Assembly (NCBI GenBank): GCA_029953675.1
Contig: JAMWBK010000004.1
Span: forward strand, 1,426,001 to 1,490,000
From: Rhodosorus marinus
Lineage: Eukaryota > Rhodophyta > Stylonematophyceae > Stylonematales > Stylonemataceae
Direction of reading: 5' to 3'
Length of the DNA stretch: 64,000 nt
Below are positions 33,413-47,302 of this stretch, in pieces (position 1 is the stretch's first letter; each line of letters opens with the position of its first letter). Both the position numbers and the translations under genes were made by a program. The notes under the pieces were generated by a model. The model saw only the letters and a list, made by a program, of their open reading frames with translations. It ran no database searches and was not told the DNA's origin.

Positions 33413-35714
33413 ATGGAGATGGAAGAAGGAAGAGAGCGTCGATCAAATGCACTGCTTAGTGCATACTATCGGAATAATGAGGTTGGAGGAGTGATAGGTG
33501 AGCCGGAGGGTCTGGACTTTGGCGGGAAAGCCGCGGCTCATAAGCACGCAGTAGAGTTGATTCAGACATTGCCGCTCTCGCGATTGCTTGTGTGCTCTAC
33601 GCAGCTGCGGAAGGAAGCTCAGGATGTTGAGTCTGGACTTCATGCGATTGTACAGGAGAGCTATACAAAGTTCCAGGCTACGGCGGAGGTCGTCGGAGAG
33701 GTTTACGTCCGATCGAAGGATATGGAGAACGAACTAGTGGATGTTCTGAGTTCTGTTCAGAAAGTTGCAGAAGGAACAGAGCAAGTCAACGCGCGGTTAG
33801 CATCCGGCAGGGAAAAAGTTGAACAACTGGAGGGCGCAAGGAGGGTTTTGCAACTCCTGAGAGCCACGAGGAACTTGCCCAAGAGGATGAGGGAGCTGTA
33901 TGCCAGCGGTAACGCACAGGAGGCCGCTCTGCGATACTCTCTTATTCTCCCGTCCGTTTCGCGGCTGGAGGACATCCATTCAACTTTCCTCGAAGCGAGG
34001 AAGGCCATCGACACGACCGCGAAGGAACTCAGGGAAGATATTTCCCGCACAATGAATTCTTCAGACAATCAACTTGATCCTGGTGAAGCCGTAAGGCTGC
34101 GTATCCAGCTTGGAGAATCTCCAGAAATTATGAAGGATGCCTTCCTCGAAAGTACGGCAGCAAGGGTTTTGGCCAGCGCTGCTATTCCTGAGCCCGGATT
34201 TCGGGCAGCCTGCGACGTGAGATAAACAGAGAAATCCTGAAGAAAGGATTACTGCGAGGCAATTTTTTTTGACGACGGTGATTACCAACTTTGTTTCCCT
34301 CATGTATAGTGCTTGCAGACCTTTTCTGACGGAGACAGCTCGATCCTGAACAAGATTGTGAAGAACACCACATCTTTCGATAAGATGTTTCCCGATGCGC
34401 CAGAGCTGTTTTCTAGCTGGATGATCCGGGTGGTGGATGCCGCTGTAACAGAGCCCGCAGTGACCTGCATATCCAAAAACACCGAAAGGGTTGAGAAGAG
34501 CGGTAAGGCAACACGCGAGAATGAACTTTTTCTTGCCGGTTTCCGAGACTGAACCTGCTTCTCTTGCGTCAACGAAAGTGGTCAAGGAGCTTGTTGCAAG
34601 AGTACGCGAAACGCGAGAAGCTGCCACTGGAGCCCTCAAAGGAGAACAATCTCCATCGCCGGCAGAAACTGGCATCGAAAGGAATGGAGAAATACGCAAT
34701 TCTCTGCTTGTCTCTCTACCCAACACCGTAGACCTGGCAATGAACAGTGTGCTAGCCAGAGGGAGGGAGGAAATATTCTTGAAACTCGGCAAAACGCTAC
34801 GCGACATTGCCTCTGAGGTTCTATCGCAAGAGCGTCCTATGCATGTTCTTCTGGTAGACTACTCGAACGAGATCGGACTCGCTGTTGACTGTGCAAGCTT
34901 ATTGGACAAGGAGCTCCGAGCACCGGAGGAGCGACTTGTGCGTGACGACACCGCTGAAGCAACGAACAGCGTGATCGAATACCTCGAAAAGCTTCTCCTG
35001 CGAGCGGATGATATTACCGTGGAGCCAAGGTCGGTGCTAATTGGAGCTAAAATTTGCTCAGTTCTAGACAAGGAACCACGGTTTCGCAAGGCCGATCCGA
35101 TGAGTTTGTGCCCGAAGCTGATACGAGAGTACGTAGTGCGTAGCTCGACAAGGATGGCAGAACCGCTAAGGCCCTGTGAGACTTCACCCGAGAGCAAAGC
35201 ACCGGTCAGGATAAGAGAAGTCGAAAATATCTTCATTGAGTGTCTTGCCGAGGTAGGATACCTTTGCATCTAGGAAACCTGACTGTCACGAAACCACCAC
35301 CACAGCTCATGTCGAAGCGCTTCTGTCCACTAGGTCAATGATGTCACTGAGGACAGTCTCCGTAGTACCTCTGCTTCGTCGATTTCGACGCCGGAAAGAC
35401 GAACTCCATCCAGGAGAAACGCGCTAGTAGCTGACGACCTTGGTTCGCTTCGTGTTGGTTTTGGCACAAACATGGAACTCAGTTCTCTTGTCATCATGCG
35501 GGAAATCATGTCCAGTGTACTTCTTTCGTGGATCGAATTCCTACGGGGTACGGAGATAAGCGAGGAAGGTGTAGAAATAATTCACTCTCACTGCACTAGC
35601 CTCAAGGAGACCGTACTGGAATCGTTTCCTGGTAGCGAGGAAGGTTTGACCGAGGCAATCCATGAGATCATGGGTACTACGAGAAGGCGCGTGCGATCTC
35701 GGCCGGCCGTTTAG
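33413..35714 (+). CDS. VPS51: VPS51 homologue (GARP/EARP tethering complex subunit)
   Basis: Subunit of the GARP and EARP complexes, which tether endosome-derived vesicles to the trans-Golgi. Exons 33413-34216, 34319-34489, 34548-35252 and 35334-35714 sum to 687 codons, 686 residues. The family's N-terminal block is well kept: LLSAYYRN, FGGKAAAHKHAVELIQTLPL, then the coiled-coil ESYTKFQATAEVVGEVYVRS and KDMENELVDVLSSVQKVAEG, followed by REKVEQLEGARRVLQLLRAT. The rest is mostly predicted helix. The intron 34490-34547 is 58 nt and restores the frame. The C-terminal tail is basic (TTRRRVRSRPAV). Confidence 0.88.
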
Positions 35715-37226
35715 AACAGTGACGGGCGCTCGCACCAGGTGAACATATCATGAAGGAGTTTTAGGTGTTTTAGGTGTTTGCACAAAGTAAGGTTTCCTCT
35801 CAGCACGTATGTAAAGAATGCGATGGGATTCTGTCGCGCTCAGTTTCGCTGGATGTTGGAATCCGGCTCAATCCATCGGCCAATCAAGACTTGGCGGTGT
35901 GTAGGGATACTGTGTCCCGCATATCGCGCTTTGACAGGACGAAGCGGAGGAAGATAGCCACTAGCAGAGATCCGACACAAAATCAAAAACGAAATCTGAA
36001 GGGCGAATCGCATCAGTCGAGGTAGAAATTCACTCGGAGAACTCAAGGATAAATCTAGAAATGCTTCTAGGAACAAAAGACAGTCGTGATAGTTGAAAAT
36101 CAGAACTGCCGCGATCAGCGAGGTAGCGACAGACCAACACAAAAACAAAAAAAAAAGGAGGAGAATGGGAAGCAGTCAACTAGAAAATTCAGTTAATCAA
36201 AACGTAAAACATTTCATCAAATCTATCTAGGTCATCGAAGCGGAGGCCCTGCAGTGACCTACTTCCAACATCCCACAGGGGACACCGACCGCGTCTATCC
36301 AACCCTCCCCCTTCCCCCCCCCTCACGCCCACGCATCCAAAACGGTTTCTAAAATACGCCAAAAAAAGATATAACCCAACCAATTCACATCGACAAAATA
36401 CGAGAAAGGACACGTGGCATAACATGGTCCGATATCACACCGCTCGTGAAAACCCAACCTTACCAGAGGTGACAATAAAAGTATCATATCCTATATATTA
36501 GTACATAGTACAATCATACAACAGAAATAAATATGTAGATTATCTATTAGTACACTAAACTTCATTTGTTTCCAACAGACCCTGACGGATGGGGTAATGA
36601 TCTCCGTGGTACTTGTCTCCACATGACAGTACAATTTTTTTTCATATTTTAAGTGTTTTTCTGCAGAAAAAGGAGGCTTTCCTGGAGTTAATTGGGAGAG
36701 AGGCGTTGGGCACGGCAACCACCAATCTCCCAGTAGTGACAATAAAAAAGAATTTAGTATGTAGAATGATTACATAGTACGGACATAATTATGATTATTA
36801 TGACTTTTAAACTTCTTTTAGAATTAGTACATGTTGGTGGTTTGTTTGACATAGAAATTTAAGTGTCAGTGCCATGGGATGGCTGTGTGTGGTAAGCAGT
36901 GAGTGGAGTTTGAAGCTTAGAGATGTCTTTGTCTGGGTGGGAGAGCGGCGGGGGGTGAAGGTGGGTGAGTGGGTGAGTGATTGGGTATGAACGGGGGTGG
37001 TTTGTTTATGAGGAATCCTGACATGACCCCCTTGGTTGTTTTTTTGGGTTTGATTTTCCCTGCTGTCCGTCTTGAATGAGCGTTGTTGGGCTCTCTTAAT
37101 GGATTGAGTTGAAGGGGAGACGTTTCCTGCAGAGGCGCATATTTGTTGTTGCTGAGACTCGGCAATACACGTGAGAGGTGAGGGAGTTAGGATTTTAGGA
37201 GGTCGTATGATCTTTTGAGGACCGTA
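35715..37226. other. Intergenic spacer with AT-rich block and G-rich ChlD leader
   Basis: 35715-36470 shows no gene. 36470-36860 is AT-rich and contains AGTGACAATAAAA twice (about 36470 and 36735) in the context of similar neighbours. 36930-37190 is G/T-rich on the plus strand, the likely promoter and leader of chlD. Confidence 0.5.
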
Positions 37227-39850
37227 ATGGAGGCGTTTGTTGGTGTATTAGGATCTGGCCAGTTGTCACGGTCCCGATTAAGCTTTTCAGGAAGGAGGGT
37301 GAGGGTTTTGAGATGTAGGAGCGTGACTAAGGCCCAGGCTGCCGAGGCGCCGGAAACCGAGGGTCTTTCGGAGGGTGTGTCGGAGGATGTATCAGAGGTT
37401 GATTTTGCGCAGCAGGATGTGGCAACGGTGTTTCCGCTGTCTGCGGTTGTTGGACAGGATGCAGTTAAGACAGCGCTGCTACTCGCTGCAGTCAACCCTG
37501 AGCTTGGCGGCGTCTGTATTTCTGGAAGAAGGGGTACTGCAAAGTCTGTCATGGCTAGAGCGATCCACGCGCTTCTTCCACCTATAGAGGTCGTAAAGGG
37601 CTCCTTCTACAACGGTGAACCAAGTGAAGGAGACGACAGCGCGGAAACAATCGTCGTTCGTCCACCCTTCGTACAGGTAGGTCTACGTCTTGTAATAGAC
37701 TATCCGTTTCTTTGTGGCTAATTTCGTTGTCCTCATCCATTTTGCGACGGCTGAAAAAAAGATACCGCTGAATACCACCGAAGACCGGTTGATCGGAACT
37801 GTAAACGTGGAAAAGTCTGTGACAACAGGAAAAACGGAGTTTCAACCGGGACTTCTGGCAGCCGCCCATCGAGGAGTCTTGTACATTGACGAAATCAACC
37901 TTCTCGACCAGGGCATTGTAAATCTTCTTCTCTCCGTAATTTCCGAAGGCGTTGTTAGGGTGGAGCGAGAAGGAATGTCCTATACGCACCCGTGCAGGCC
38001 TCTCATTATAGCCACCTTCAATCCTGAGGAAGGCGACGTCAGAGCGCACTTTCTGGACAGGTTCGTCCTCGCGAGACTGTGAATACAATTGACGCTCGGT
38101 TAGGAAAGCTGAGATCTTAAGCCTCCTTCTATTCCAGGATTGCGGTAGTGCTTTCTGCCGATTCGAACCCCCTATCCCTTGAGGAACGAATTGACGCTGT
38201 CGAGTCCTCGATCAAGTACAGGGAGAACCCCAAGGATTTTGTTTCGGACGTATTCTCAGAGACAGACCAGATGGCGACGAATATCATCCTGGCGAGGGAA
38301 TATCTCAAGGACGTAGAACTAGACAAGAGCCAGGTAACTGTGTCATTCTTCTCGAGCCGCTTCTGGGTTGGCTTTCTTGTTTCGTCTTGTTGCTAAGTTT
38401 TCAGCTTTTCGTCATCATCAGGTTGAGTACCTGGTGTCTGAGGCTGTGAGAGCCGATACTCAAGGCCATCGGTGTGATCTGTACGCATGTCAAGTCGCAC
38501 GAGCTGCTGCGGCGTTGGAAGGTCGTGACTACGTGACCAAGGAAGACTTGAAAACAGCAGTTCAGCTAGTGATTTTGCCTCGCTCGAGGGCGTTTAACAA
38601 TCAAGATATGATGGAGCAGGAGGCACCACCTCCTCCACCTCCTCCACCACCACAGGATCAGATGGAGGACGACGAAACGGAGCAAGAGCCTGACGAGGAA
38701 GACGAGAAAGAAGAGGACCAGGAACAGACTCCTGAGATTCCGGAGGAGTTCATCTTCGACCCTGAAGGTGTCATTCTAGATCCCGAGGTCCTAAACTTTG
38801 CTCAAGGTCAAAGAGGTGGCAAGTCAGGAACCAGAGGAGTCATTTTCTCAACGGACCGAGGACGATACGTTAAGGCCATGTTGCCAAAGAAAGGAGAGGT
38901 AGGTTGTTCGATCAGTTGGAAATTTCGAGGCTCACAGGTTTCATACGATACCGACTTCGTTCCAAAGCTCGAAGCACTGACACTTTTTTCTCACTGGATT
39001 ATCCCAGATTACCAAATTGGCGGTGGATGCGACGTTAAGAGCTTCCGCTCCATACCAGAAGGCACGCCGGGAGCGGCACGCGGACACTGAAGACGCTGAG
39101 AAGGGAGTTTATGTGGAAGAGGCTGACTTGAGAATCAAACGCCTGGCCCGGAAGGCTGGCTCTCTCATCCTGTTCCTTGTCGACGCGTCTGGGTCAATGG
39201 CCCTGAATAGGATGAATTCCGCGAAAGGTGCAGCAATAAAGCTTTTGACTGAGGCCTACCAAACAAGAGATAAAATCTCGCTGATTACTTTCCAGGGAGA
39301 CCGTGCTGAGGTAAACTGTGGGTGTGCCATTTTTTGGAAAATCGAATTGTTTGCTGACGTTCTTGTTGTGCCCTGCGGACCTGCTTGTAACTAGGTGATC
39401 CTTCCACCTACGAAATCTATCACGATGGCCAAAAAACGTCTGGAAACCATGCCGTGCGGGGGAGGCTCTCCGATGGCTCATGCGCTGACAATGGCTACGA
39501 GGGTTGGCCTGAACGCTCAGAAAACGGGAGACGTTGGTAAGGTCATCATGGTTGTAATATCCGACGGAAGGGCCAACGTCCCACTGCATACCAGTGAAGG
39601 CGAAGAGGTGGAGGAGAAGCTGACCAAAGCAGAAATGAAGGAAGAGGTCTTGAATCTGTCAAAAAGCATCGGAGCCCTTGGTGGTTTCAACTTGCTGTGT
39701 ATCGATACTGAGAACAAATTCGTCTCAACTGGGCTCGCGAGGGAGCTGGCGGAATACGCGCAGGGATCATATCACTACTTGCCAAAGGCCACCGATCAGT
39801 CTGTGGCGGAAGTCGCCGGGGGTGCGATATCAGCCATGAGATCAACTTAG
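37227..39850 (+). CDS. chlD: Magnesium chelatase subunit D, plastid-targeted
   Basis: With ChlI and ChlH it inserts Mg2+ into protoporphyrin IX, the first committed step to chlorophyll, in the plastid. Exons 37227-37676, 37762-38060, 38138-38333, 38422-38898, 39008-39310 and 39395-39850 sum to 727 codons, 726 residues. Residues 1-~45 form a transit peptide ([20 protein letters not shown]...), with Phe at position 4. The AAA+ part has [20 protein letters not shown], Walker A-like GRRGTAKS and [17 protein letters not shown]. It is followed by the typical proline run then acidic linker (residues ~390-450), and a von Willebrand A domain with MIDAS motif DASGSMA. ChlI is not in this window; in red algae it is plastid-encoded. 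Confidence 0.97.
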
Positions 39851-40905
39851 TCCAAAGACCCCGTGTTAAAACCTAACTCTAGCTTTTCATTGCCCTCGGG
39901 AGAAACGCCCCGGTGGTGCGGTATTAATTCTCCATAATTGGGCTTTGCGTGCACTGTGGAGTACCCCCAGATGATCCAAAACAGTAATAGAACAGAAAGA
40001 CAGACTCTTACAGACTTTTTACTTTTCAAAATACAAAACCCCCAAAAACCAGAATCAGTTTTCCAGCTCAATTCTGCACGATGCTCAAGACCATACTGAC
40101 ATGAGGAGGACATAGCTCCAGTTCACTTACTCTGCTTCCTCCCTCCTTCCGAGCTCACCCGGTAGCACCTGGCAAAGACCTAGCACCATCCCGAGCACAA
40201 CTGGGACGCGAATTTCTTCGATACTCCCATTGGTACAACCTCGTCCAATTAACACTCACCAAAGAAAAGCCGCTCTTCAGAAATTTACCACGAATCAAAT
40301 ATCCATGAGATTTCTCGGTTACTTAGCTATCCGTTATTGGTCAATGCTTCCCAACTAGTCAAAAATAAACAAATAATTATATTATTAAATCCTATTTCAC
40401 CAATCCCTTCATGTCACCGAAATCCGTTGATAGGCGAAATCATGTTCGCCAAACGTCAAGACGGGTGACATCGAAAGAAAACGCCAGTTTGATACAGAAC
40501 GTGAGCTTGAGGTAGCACGCGAGTTTGTTGACGTAGGACATTTCTACATGGAAAATCCACTGGAACATTCGCTACCTGAATTTTTAATGTTTTAGGAGGG
40601 ATCCATTTTGCGAGGAGGGATTTTTAAGGGAGTTTATATAGAGGCTGGAAAAGAGTTGGATGGATGGATTAGGCGGGGGAGGGAGAGGGCGGGTGGGTTC
40701 GAAGAGGAGGAAGGGGTGTGGGCTTGAGGAGAGGTTTTGGATTTGCGTGATGATTTATAAGATGGAATAAGGACTAGATCTTCTTAGGGTAAGAATTGTT
40801 TGCGACAGTGAAGTGTTTTTTTTTCGTTGTACGGCGGCGAGTTTTGAGTGTGGCGCGAGGTTTTTGGGCGGATCTTTTTTCTTCTTTTTTTTGTTTTCTT
40901 GGAGA
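39851..40905. other. Intergenic spacer before G6PD
   Basis: 39851-40560 has no recognisable gene. 40630-40720 is strongly G-rich on the plus strand and 40800-40895 is T-rich; both probably belong to the G6PD promoter and leader. Confidence 0.5.
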
Positions 40906-43227
40906 ATGGAGGGTGTTGGGTTTGTCGTTGGCGGGGTCAACAGGCTGGCAAGACGTGGAGATAGAGGTGTTCTGCGCTGTAGCCGGGGTCATGAGGTTGG
41001 ATCTAGAAGGCGTGTTGTTGTTGCTGACGCTGAGGCAGGGGCTGCGCAGGTGGGATTTGCGGGAACCTGTGTCGTCCTGTCTGAGGATGATGCCAGTGAC
41101 TGATCGGTTGTGTTTTCCGTTTTCGCTTTGTTTCGAAGGTTAAGACTGAGAAGGATGTTGTAGTGAACGGTCTACCTGCAGATGCTGCGCAAGATGTTGT
41201 ATTAACAGATGGACCAAAACTGCTGGCTCGACCTGAGCCTGTTGCGCAGGCGAGGAGCGAAGTAGTTCATGTGGCCGGAGATAGCGATCCGTCGCTGATG
41301 GACTCGATGCACAAGAGACTGGATGCAATGAAGAAGCAGCCTGTTTCAATTATTGTGGTAGGCGCCAGTGGCGACCTCGCGAAGAAGAAAACCTTCCCGG
41401 CTATATTTTCTCTCTTTTATCATGATCTCCTACCCGAAGACTTTGTCGTGTATGGCTACGCGCGGAGCAAGATGAGTCAAGAAGAGTTCAGGTAACCTTA
41501 GCACGTATGGCAGAAACTAGTAGGGAATCGGGGAGCCGAGAGTGGGCGTTGAATATCTATTCTGTGGATCCACTGTCGTAGGGAGCTGATCATGAGCACC
41601 CTGACCTGCCGAGTTATAGATGGGCGGAAATGCAGTGAGAAGATGGACGAGTTTTTGCCACGATGTCACTACGTCTCTGGCAAATATGATGTGTCGAGTG
41701 ATTTCTCTGCGCTGAGCAAAGAGTTGGCTATGTTTGAGAGCTCTAATGAAGTCTCGAACCGACTGTTCTACCTAGCCGTGCCTCCAAGCGTCTTCCAGAA
41801 AGCGGCGTCGAATATCAACCTTGCCGGGCGAAGCCCAAAGGGCTACACACGTGTTGTCGTGGAAAAGCCCTTCGGAAAAGATTCGGAATCGTATAGAGAG
41901 CTCCGAGCCGGTCTGTCCTCGATTCTCAGCGAGGAGGAGACCTACCGCATTGACCATTACCTCGGAAAGGAGCTGGTACAGAACCTCATGTCCCTGAGGT
42001 TCGCGAATTCGATCTTCGAGCCGATTTGGAACCGAAACTATATTCAATCGGTGAGGAGTGAACCAGATCCATTCAGTGCGGTTCGCACAAACGGATTTTG
42101 AGTACGTGTTCTGAAGCCGGGATGTTCATAAACGTTGGAAATGCTTAGGTGCAGCTTGTTTTCAAGGAAAACTTCGGAGTTGAAGGACGTGCAGGATACT
42201 TTGATGGGGTTGGAATTATTCGTGATATCATGCAGAACCACTTGTTACAGGTGCTTGCTCTGGTAGCGATGGAACCTCCAGTTTCCCTTCATGCGGAAGA
42301 TATTCGAAATGAAAAGGTCAAACTTCTGCGATCCATGGAGAAGCTGAGCAAGGACAGCTTTGTGATTGGCCAGTATGAGGGCAAAGGTGAAGGTCAACCC
42401 GGCTACAGGGCTGATGAAGGTAAGCCAGAAGTTAAAATTGTGCTGAATAGCGAGGGGAAACATCATCTGAAAGAGCGGTTTGAACAACAGGTGTCGCCCC
42501 CCGCAGTAAGACACCAACGTTCGCTGCTTGCGTGCTGAACATCCGCAACCAGAGGTGGGAGGGTGTCCCGTTCATGATGAAGGCTGGGAAGGCCTTAGAC
42601 GAACGCAAAGCGGAGATTAGAATCGTCTTCAAGCCAGCGGCGGGGTCGATTTTCTCAGTACCGAATACTATTAAGAACAATGAGCTCGTCATCAAGATCC
42701 AGCCAGACGAATCCATCTACATGCGTATTGCGAACAAGGTATATCCCCTCTACCTTCATTTTGGCAGACTAGAAGAATAGCCTAGCCACGCATTTCTTCA
42801 ACATCAAGCTGTTGCCGAGCTGAACGCCAGAATTCTCTGGACCCCAGGTGCCAGGTTTGACCTCTCGCATGGAAGAGGGACGACTGAACATGTTCTACAG
42901 AGAAGCATGGGAGGAGTCAAAGGATATACCGGATGCGTACGAACGTCTCATTCTGGACGTGCTCAACGGAGAAAAGTCTCTTTTCATTCGTGATGACGAG
43001 CTTGAGGTGGCTTGGGATATTTTCTCCGACGCGATCCATGAACTCGAGGAGGACCCGAACGTTGAGCCTGAGAGCTACAAGTACGGAACGCGAGGACCTG
43101 TGGGTGCAGACCATCTCGCTGCCAGGTGAGTGCTTGTGATCAACCCAAAAACTCTGTTTAATAGTGTCAACTGACAAAAATCTATTCCGCCTGCTGCAGA
43201 CACGGATCGAGATGGAGCGAACTGTGA
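40906..43227 (+). CDS. G6PD: Glucose-6-phosphate dehydrogenase, probably plastid form
   Basis: Oxidises glucose 6-phosphate to 6-phosphogluconolactone with NADP+, the entry of the oxidative pentose phosphate pathway. Exons 40906-41049, 41139-41491, 41582-42050, 42149-42419, 42491-42738, 42848-43125 and 43200-43227 sum to 597 codons, 596 residues. The NADP-binding motif is [20 protein letters not shown] and the active-site signature is RIDHYLGKE; other family blocks are [30 protein letters not shown] and [17 protein letters not shown]. The N-terminal ~100 residues precede the catalytic core; the first ~40 ([20 protein letters not shown]...) are basic and lack acid at the very start, like a transit peptide with Phe at position 6. 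The last exon encodes HGSRWSEL. Confidence 0.96.
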
Positions 43228-43426
43228 AATGGTCAACAAAGCCACTGTATGATATGAAACCTGAGTGAGAAGCACTGAGATTCAGCTGAGAGCTTGGGTC
43301 AGATCAGCCTCTAGCTACAAATTTGTAAAAGCGCACTTGGTTCGTTCACCGTCCTGCATGCCAGAAATCGGATTATCTCGTGCAAGTCTTGATGACTGTA
43401 CACAGCTTGTGCTACCCAACGCGTCC

Positions 43427-43478
43427 TTGCCAAGTGCAAGGGGCAGTGCAAAATTGCACTGCCTCTTGTACTTGGCAA
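43427..43478. repeat. Near-perfect hairpin, 25-bp arms
   Basis: Left arm 43427-43451 and right arm 43454-43478 are inverted copies with a 2-base spacer (AA). The only two differences would be G-U pairs in a plus-strand transcript. It lies about 200 bp after the G6PD stop codon. Confidence 0.85.
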
Positions 43479-43519
43479 CTCGAACGGGCTTGAATCAATG
43501 CCTGCTGGCATTCTCCACA

Positions 43520-44200
43520 AGTGGGGCTAGCCATGGCTCCACCAAAACATGCAGCCTTTTACGCTGACCACTGTCGACCAAATAAAGTAGCTCTTGTTGC
43601 TATGTGAAGGTCCAAATTCCGGGCCAGGCATGGGCTTCACCAAGAACATAGGCACTTCATTTTAGTACTCCCAGCGCCCGAAAAAGAATCTATTGTTGCC
43701 TCTATGACGACCACATTTCGGGCCAATGGTGGCCCCAACAGTGAACATTGGCTGCTTTTCATTTTACCTTGACAGCGCCCATAAGAGATGCCAATGCTAT
43801 GTGGGCAACGACCTACATTCCGGGCCAATGGCGGCCCCAATCGTAAACATCGGCCGCTTTTCATTTTGCCATGACAGTCCTATAAGAAGACGCCAATGTT
43901 ACCTTGGCAATGACCCACGGTCTGGGCCACCATTGGCCCAGACGGTGAACATTGGTCGCTTTCCATTTTACTGTGACAGTGCCCTTAAAGAGAAGCCGCC
44001 GCTACCTGCGTAATGACCCACCGTCCGGGCCAATGGTGGCCCCGAGCGTGCACATTGGCCGCTTTTCATTTTACCCCCCATGGACGGGGCCCGAGAAAGA
44101 AAGCTAATATTACCTGGTTCCCTCGCATGACGACAAGTTTACTTGCCAATCGACGACCGCACTCGCGCGGAACATTGGCCTCTCTAACCCGAATGGCACA
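43520..44200 (+). repeat. Degenerate tandem satellite, ~102-bp unit
   Basis: The block GGGCCA-(A)TGGTGGCCCC...ACATTGGCCGCTTTTCATTTTACC recurs with starts at 43621, 43720, 43822, 43924 and 44027, spacings 99, 102, 102 and 103. Weaker copies flank it on both sides. Copies differ by many substitutions, so the array is old. Short open frames through it are not likely genes. Confidence 0.9.
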
Positions 44201-44397
44201 ACGGGCCCGGTGGATAATCCAATGTTACCATGCTGAAGGCATTGATATAGAGTGAGCCTTGCATGGATGGAGGCAGGTGGTTTGGGTGTTGGTACTGTGA
44301 GAAAGGACCGCTGTTCTGGGTAGTCCTTGTCAGTTGACAGGAGCGATCACTGGTTTTGGGGATAGACGGGGTGTTAAGAAAGCAATCTGTCTTGATT

Positions 44398-45167
44398 ATG
44401 GCCATTGTGAAGAAGAACGAGAACGTCAGGATGGAGACGTCCCTCGGGTCGTTTGACGTTGAGCTTTACTGGGAGCAGTGAGTAGCTTAAAAGCCATGTT
44501 TGTTTTGATTTTGAGAAACTGATTTCACTTCCGTTGTGGATTTTGCTGTTTGTGTTGCAGCACTCCACGGACTTGTAGGAACTTCCTAGAGCTTTCGAAA
44601 AGGGGTTACTACAAGGGGGTTATCTTTCACAGAATAGTTCCGAATTTTGTCGTTCAGGGAGGTGATCCAACGGGTACCGGCCGCGGTGGTGAGGTATGGC
44701 AGCGTTGTCCCTTCCGATCGTTCGTCCTGCGTGGGGTGTGCAACTAATCGATTCCTGTTGCCTTTCGACGTGCTCGGTGTATCCTATCTTTTTTATCTCA
44801 GTCGATCTACGGCCGCCGATTTGAAGATGAAATCCACCCGGAACTAAAACACGTTGGAGCCGGTATTCTTTCAATGGCCAACTCAGGGCCAAATACAAAC
44901 GGTAGCCAGTTCTTCATAACGCTTGCTCCGGCACCACATCTTGATGGTAAGTGTGAACGCTTTGCGTTCTCGAGCCCGATTCTGCCCGCTGCTGAGTATG
45001 AAGAAACTAACGCACGTGTGGGCTGTGCAATAGGAAAACACAGCGTTTTCGGAAGAATTAAAAGCGGAATGAATACAATCAAACGCATGGGGACAGTGCC
45101 GACTGATTCCCATGATCGACCTCAACGAGACGTAAAGATCTACAAGGCTATTGCTGTACCTGTATAG
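44398..45167 (+). CDS. PPIL1: Peptidyl-prolyl cis-trans isomerase, PPIL1-like cyclophilin
   Basis: Single-domain cyclophilin of the type found in spliceosomes (human PPIL1 binds SKIP/SNW1). Exons 44398-44477, 44561-44693, 44802-44946 and 45034-45167 sum to 164 codons, 163 residues, matching the family length. Key residues are in [20 protein letters not shown] (catalytic Arg), [39 protein letters not shown] and [12 protein letters not shown]. There is no signal peptide, which fits a nuclear or cytosolic protein. The 'GESIYG' loop supports PPIL1 over cyclophilin A. Confidence 0.97.
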
Positions 45168-45442
45168 GAAAGACTCTCAAGAATTGTGCGGCCACTTGTA
45201 AAGTGTTTCAGTGGGAAACGTACGGACGGGTCCAAGAAAAGATGGGGATGCTGACGGTGGAGCGGGAAAACCCATCAATTTAGTGTGAACTGCGCATTCT
45301 TTTTTTTAGGATTAAGCGATTTTGATGTACAAGTTAATATTGCCGACGCGACGAGAGCGCACTAGTCAAGCGCAACCTGGTTTAAGGTGCTGAACTCTAA
45401 GCACTAGGTCGTGATATCGCTTGTGGAGGGCTTCCCTCAAGA

Positions 45443-47096
<1,654 letters not shown>

Positions 47097-47302
47097 TCTC
47101 CAACGTTGTCAGCCAACCCACAACTTGCCGCCTCTCCTCATCCACCTCACCCCCCGACCACAACCTTACATAGACTGCCTTCTTCAGACTCCTACAGATA
47201 TCCTTCTACTTCCATAGACGTTTAGGACGTCATTGGTGAAAACGGCTAATCTGGAATCAAATGCCGAGCTAGCTTACGCCAACAATGATCGTCTGAGCAG
47301 TA

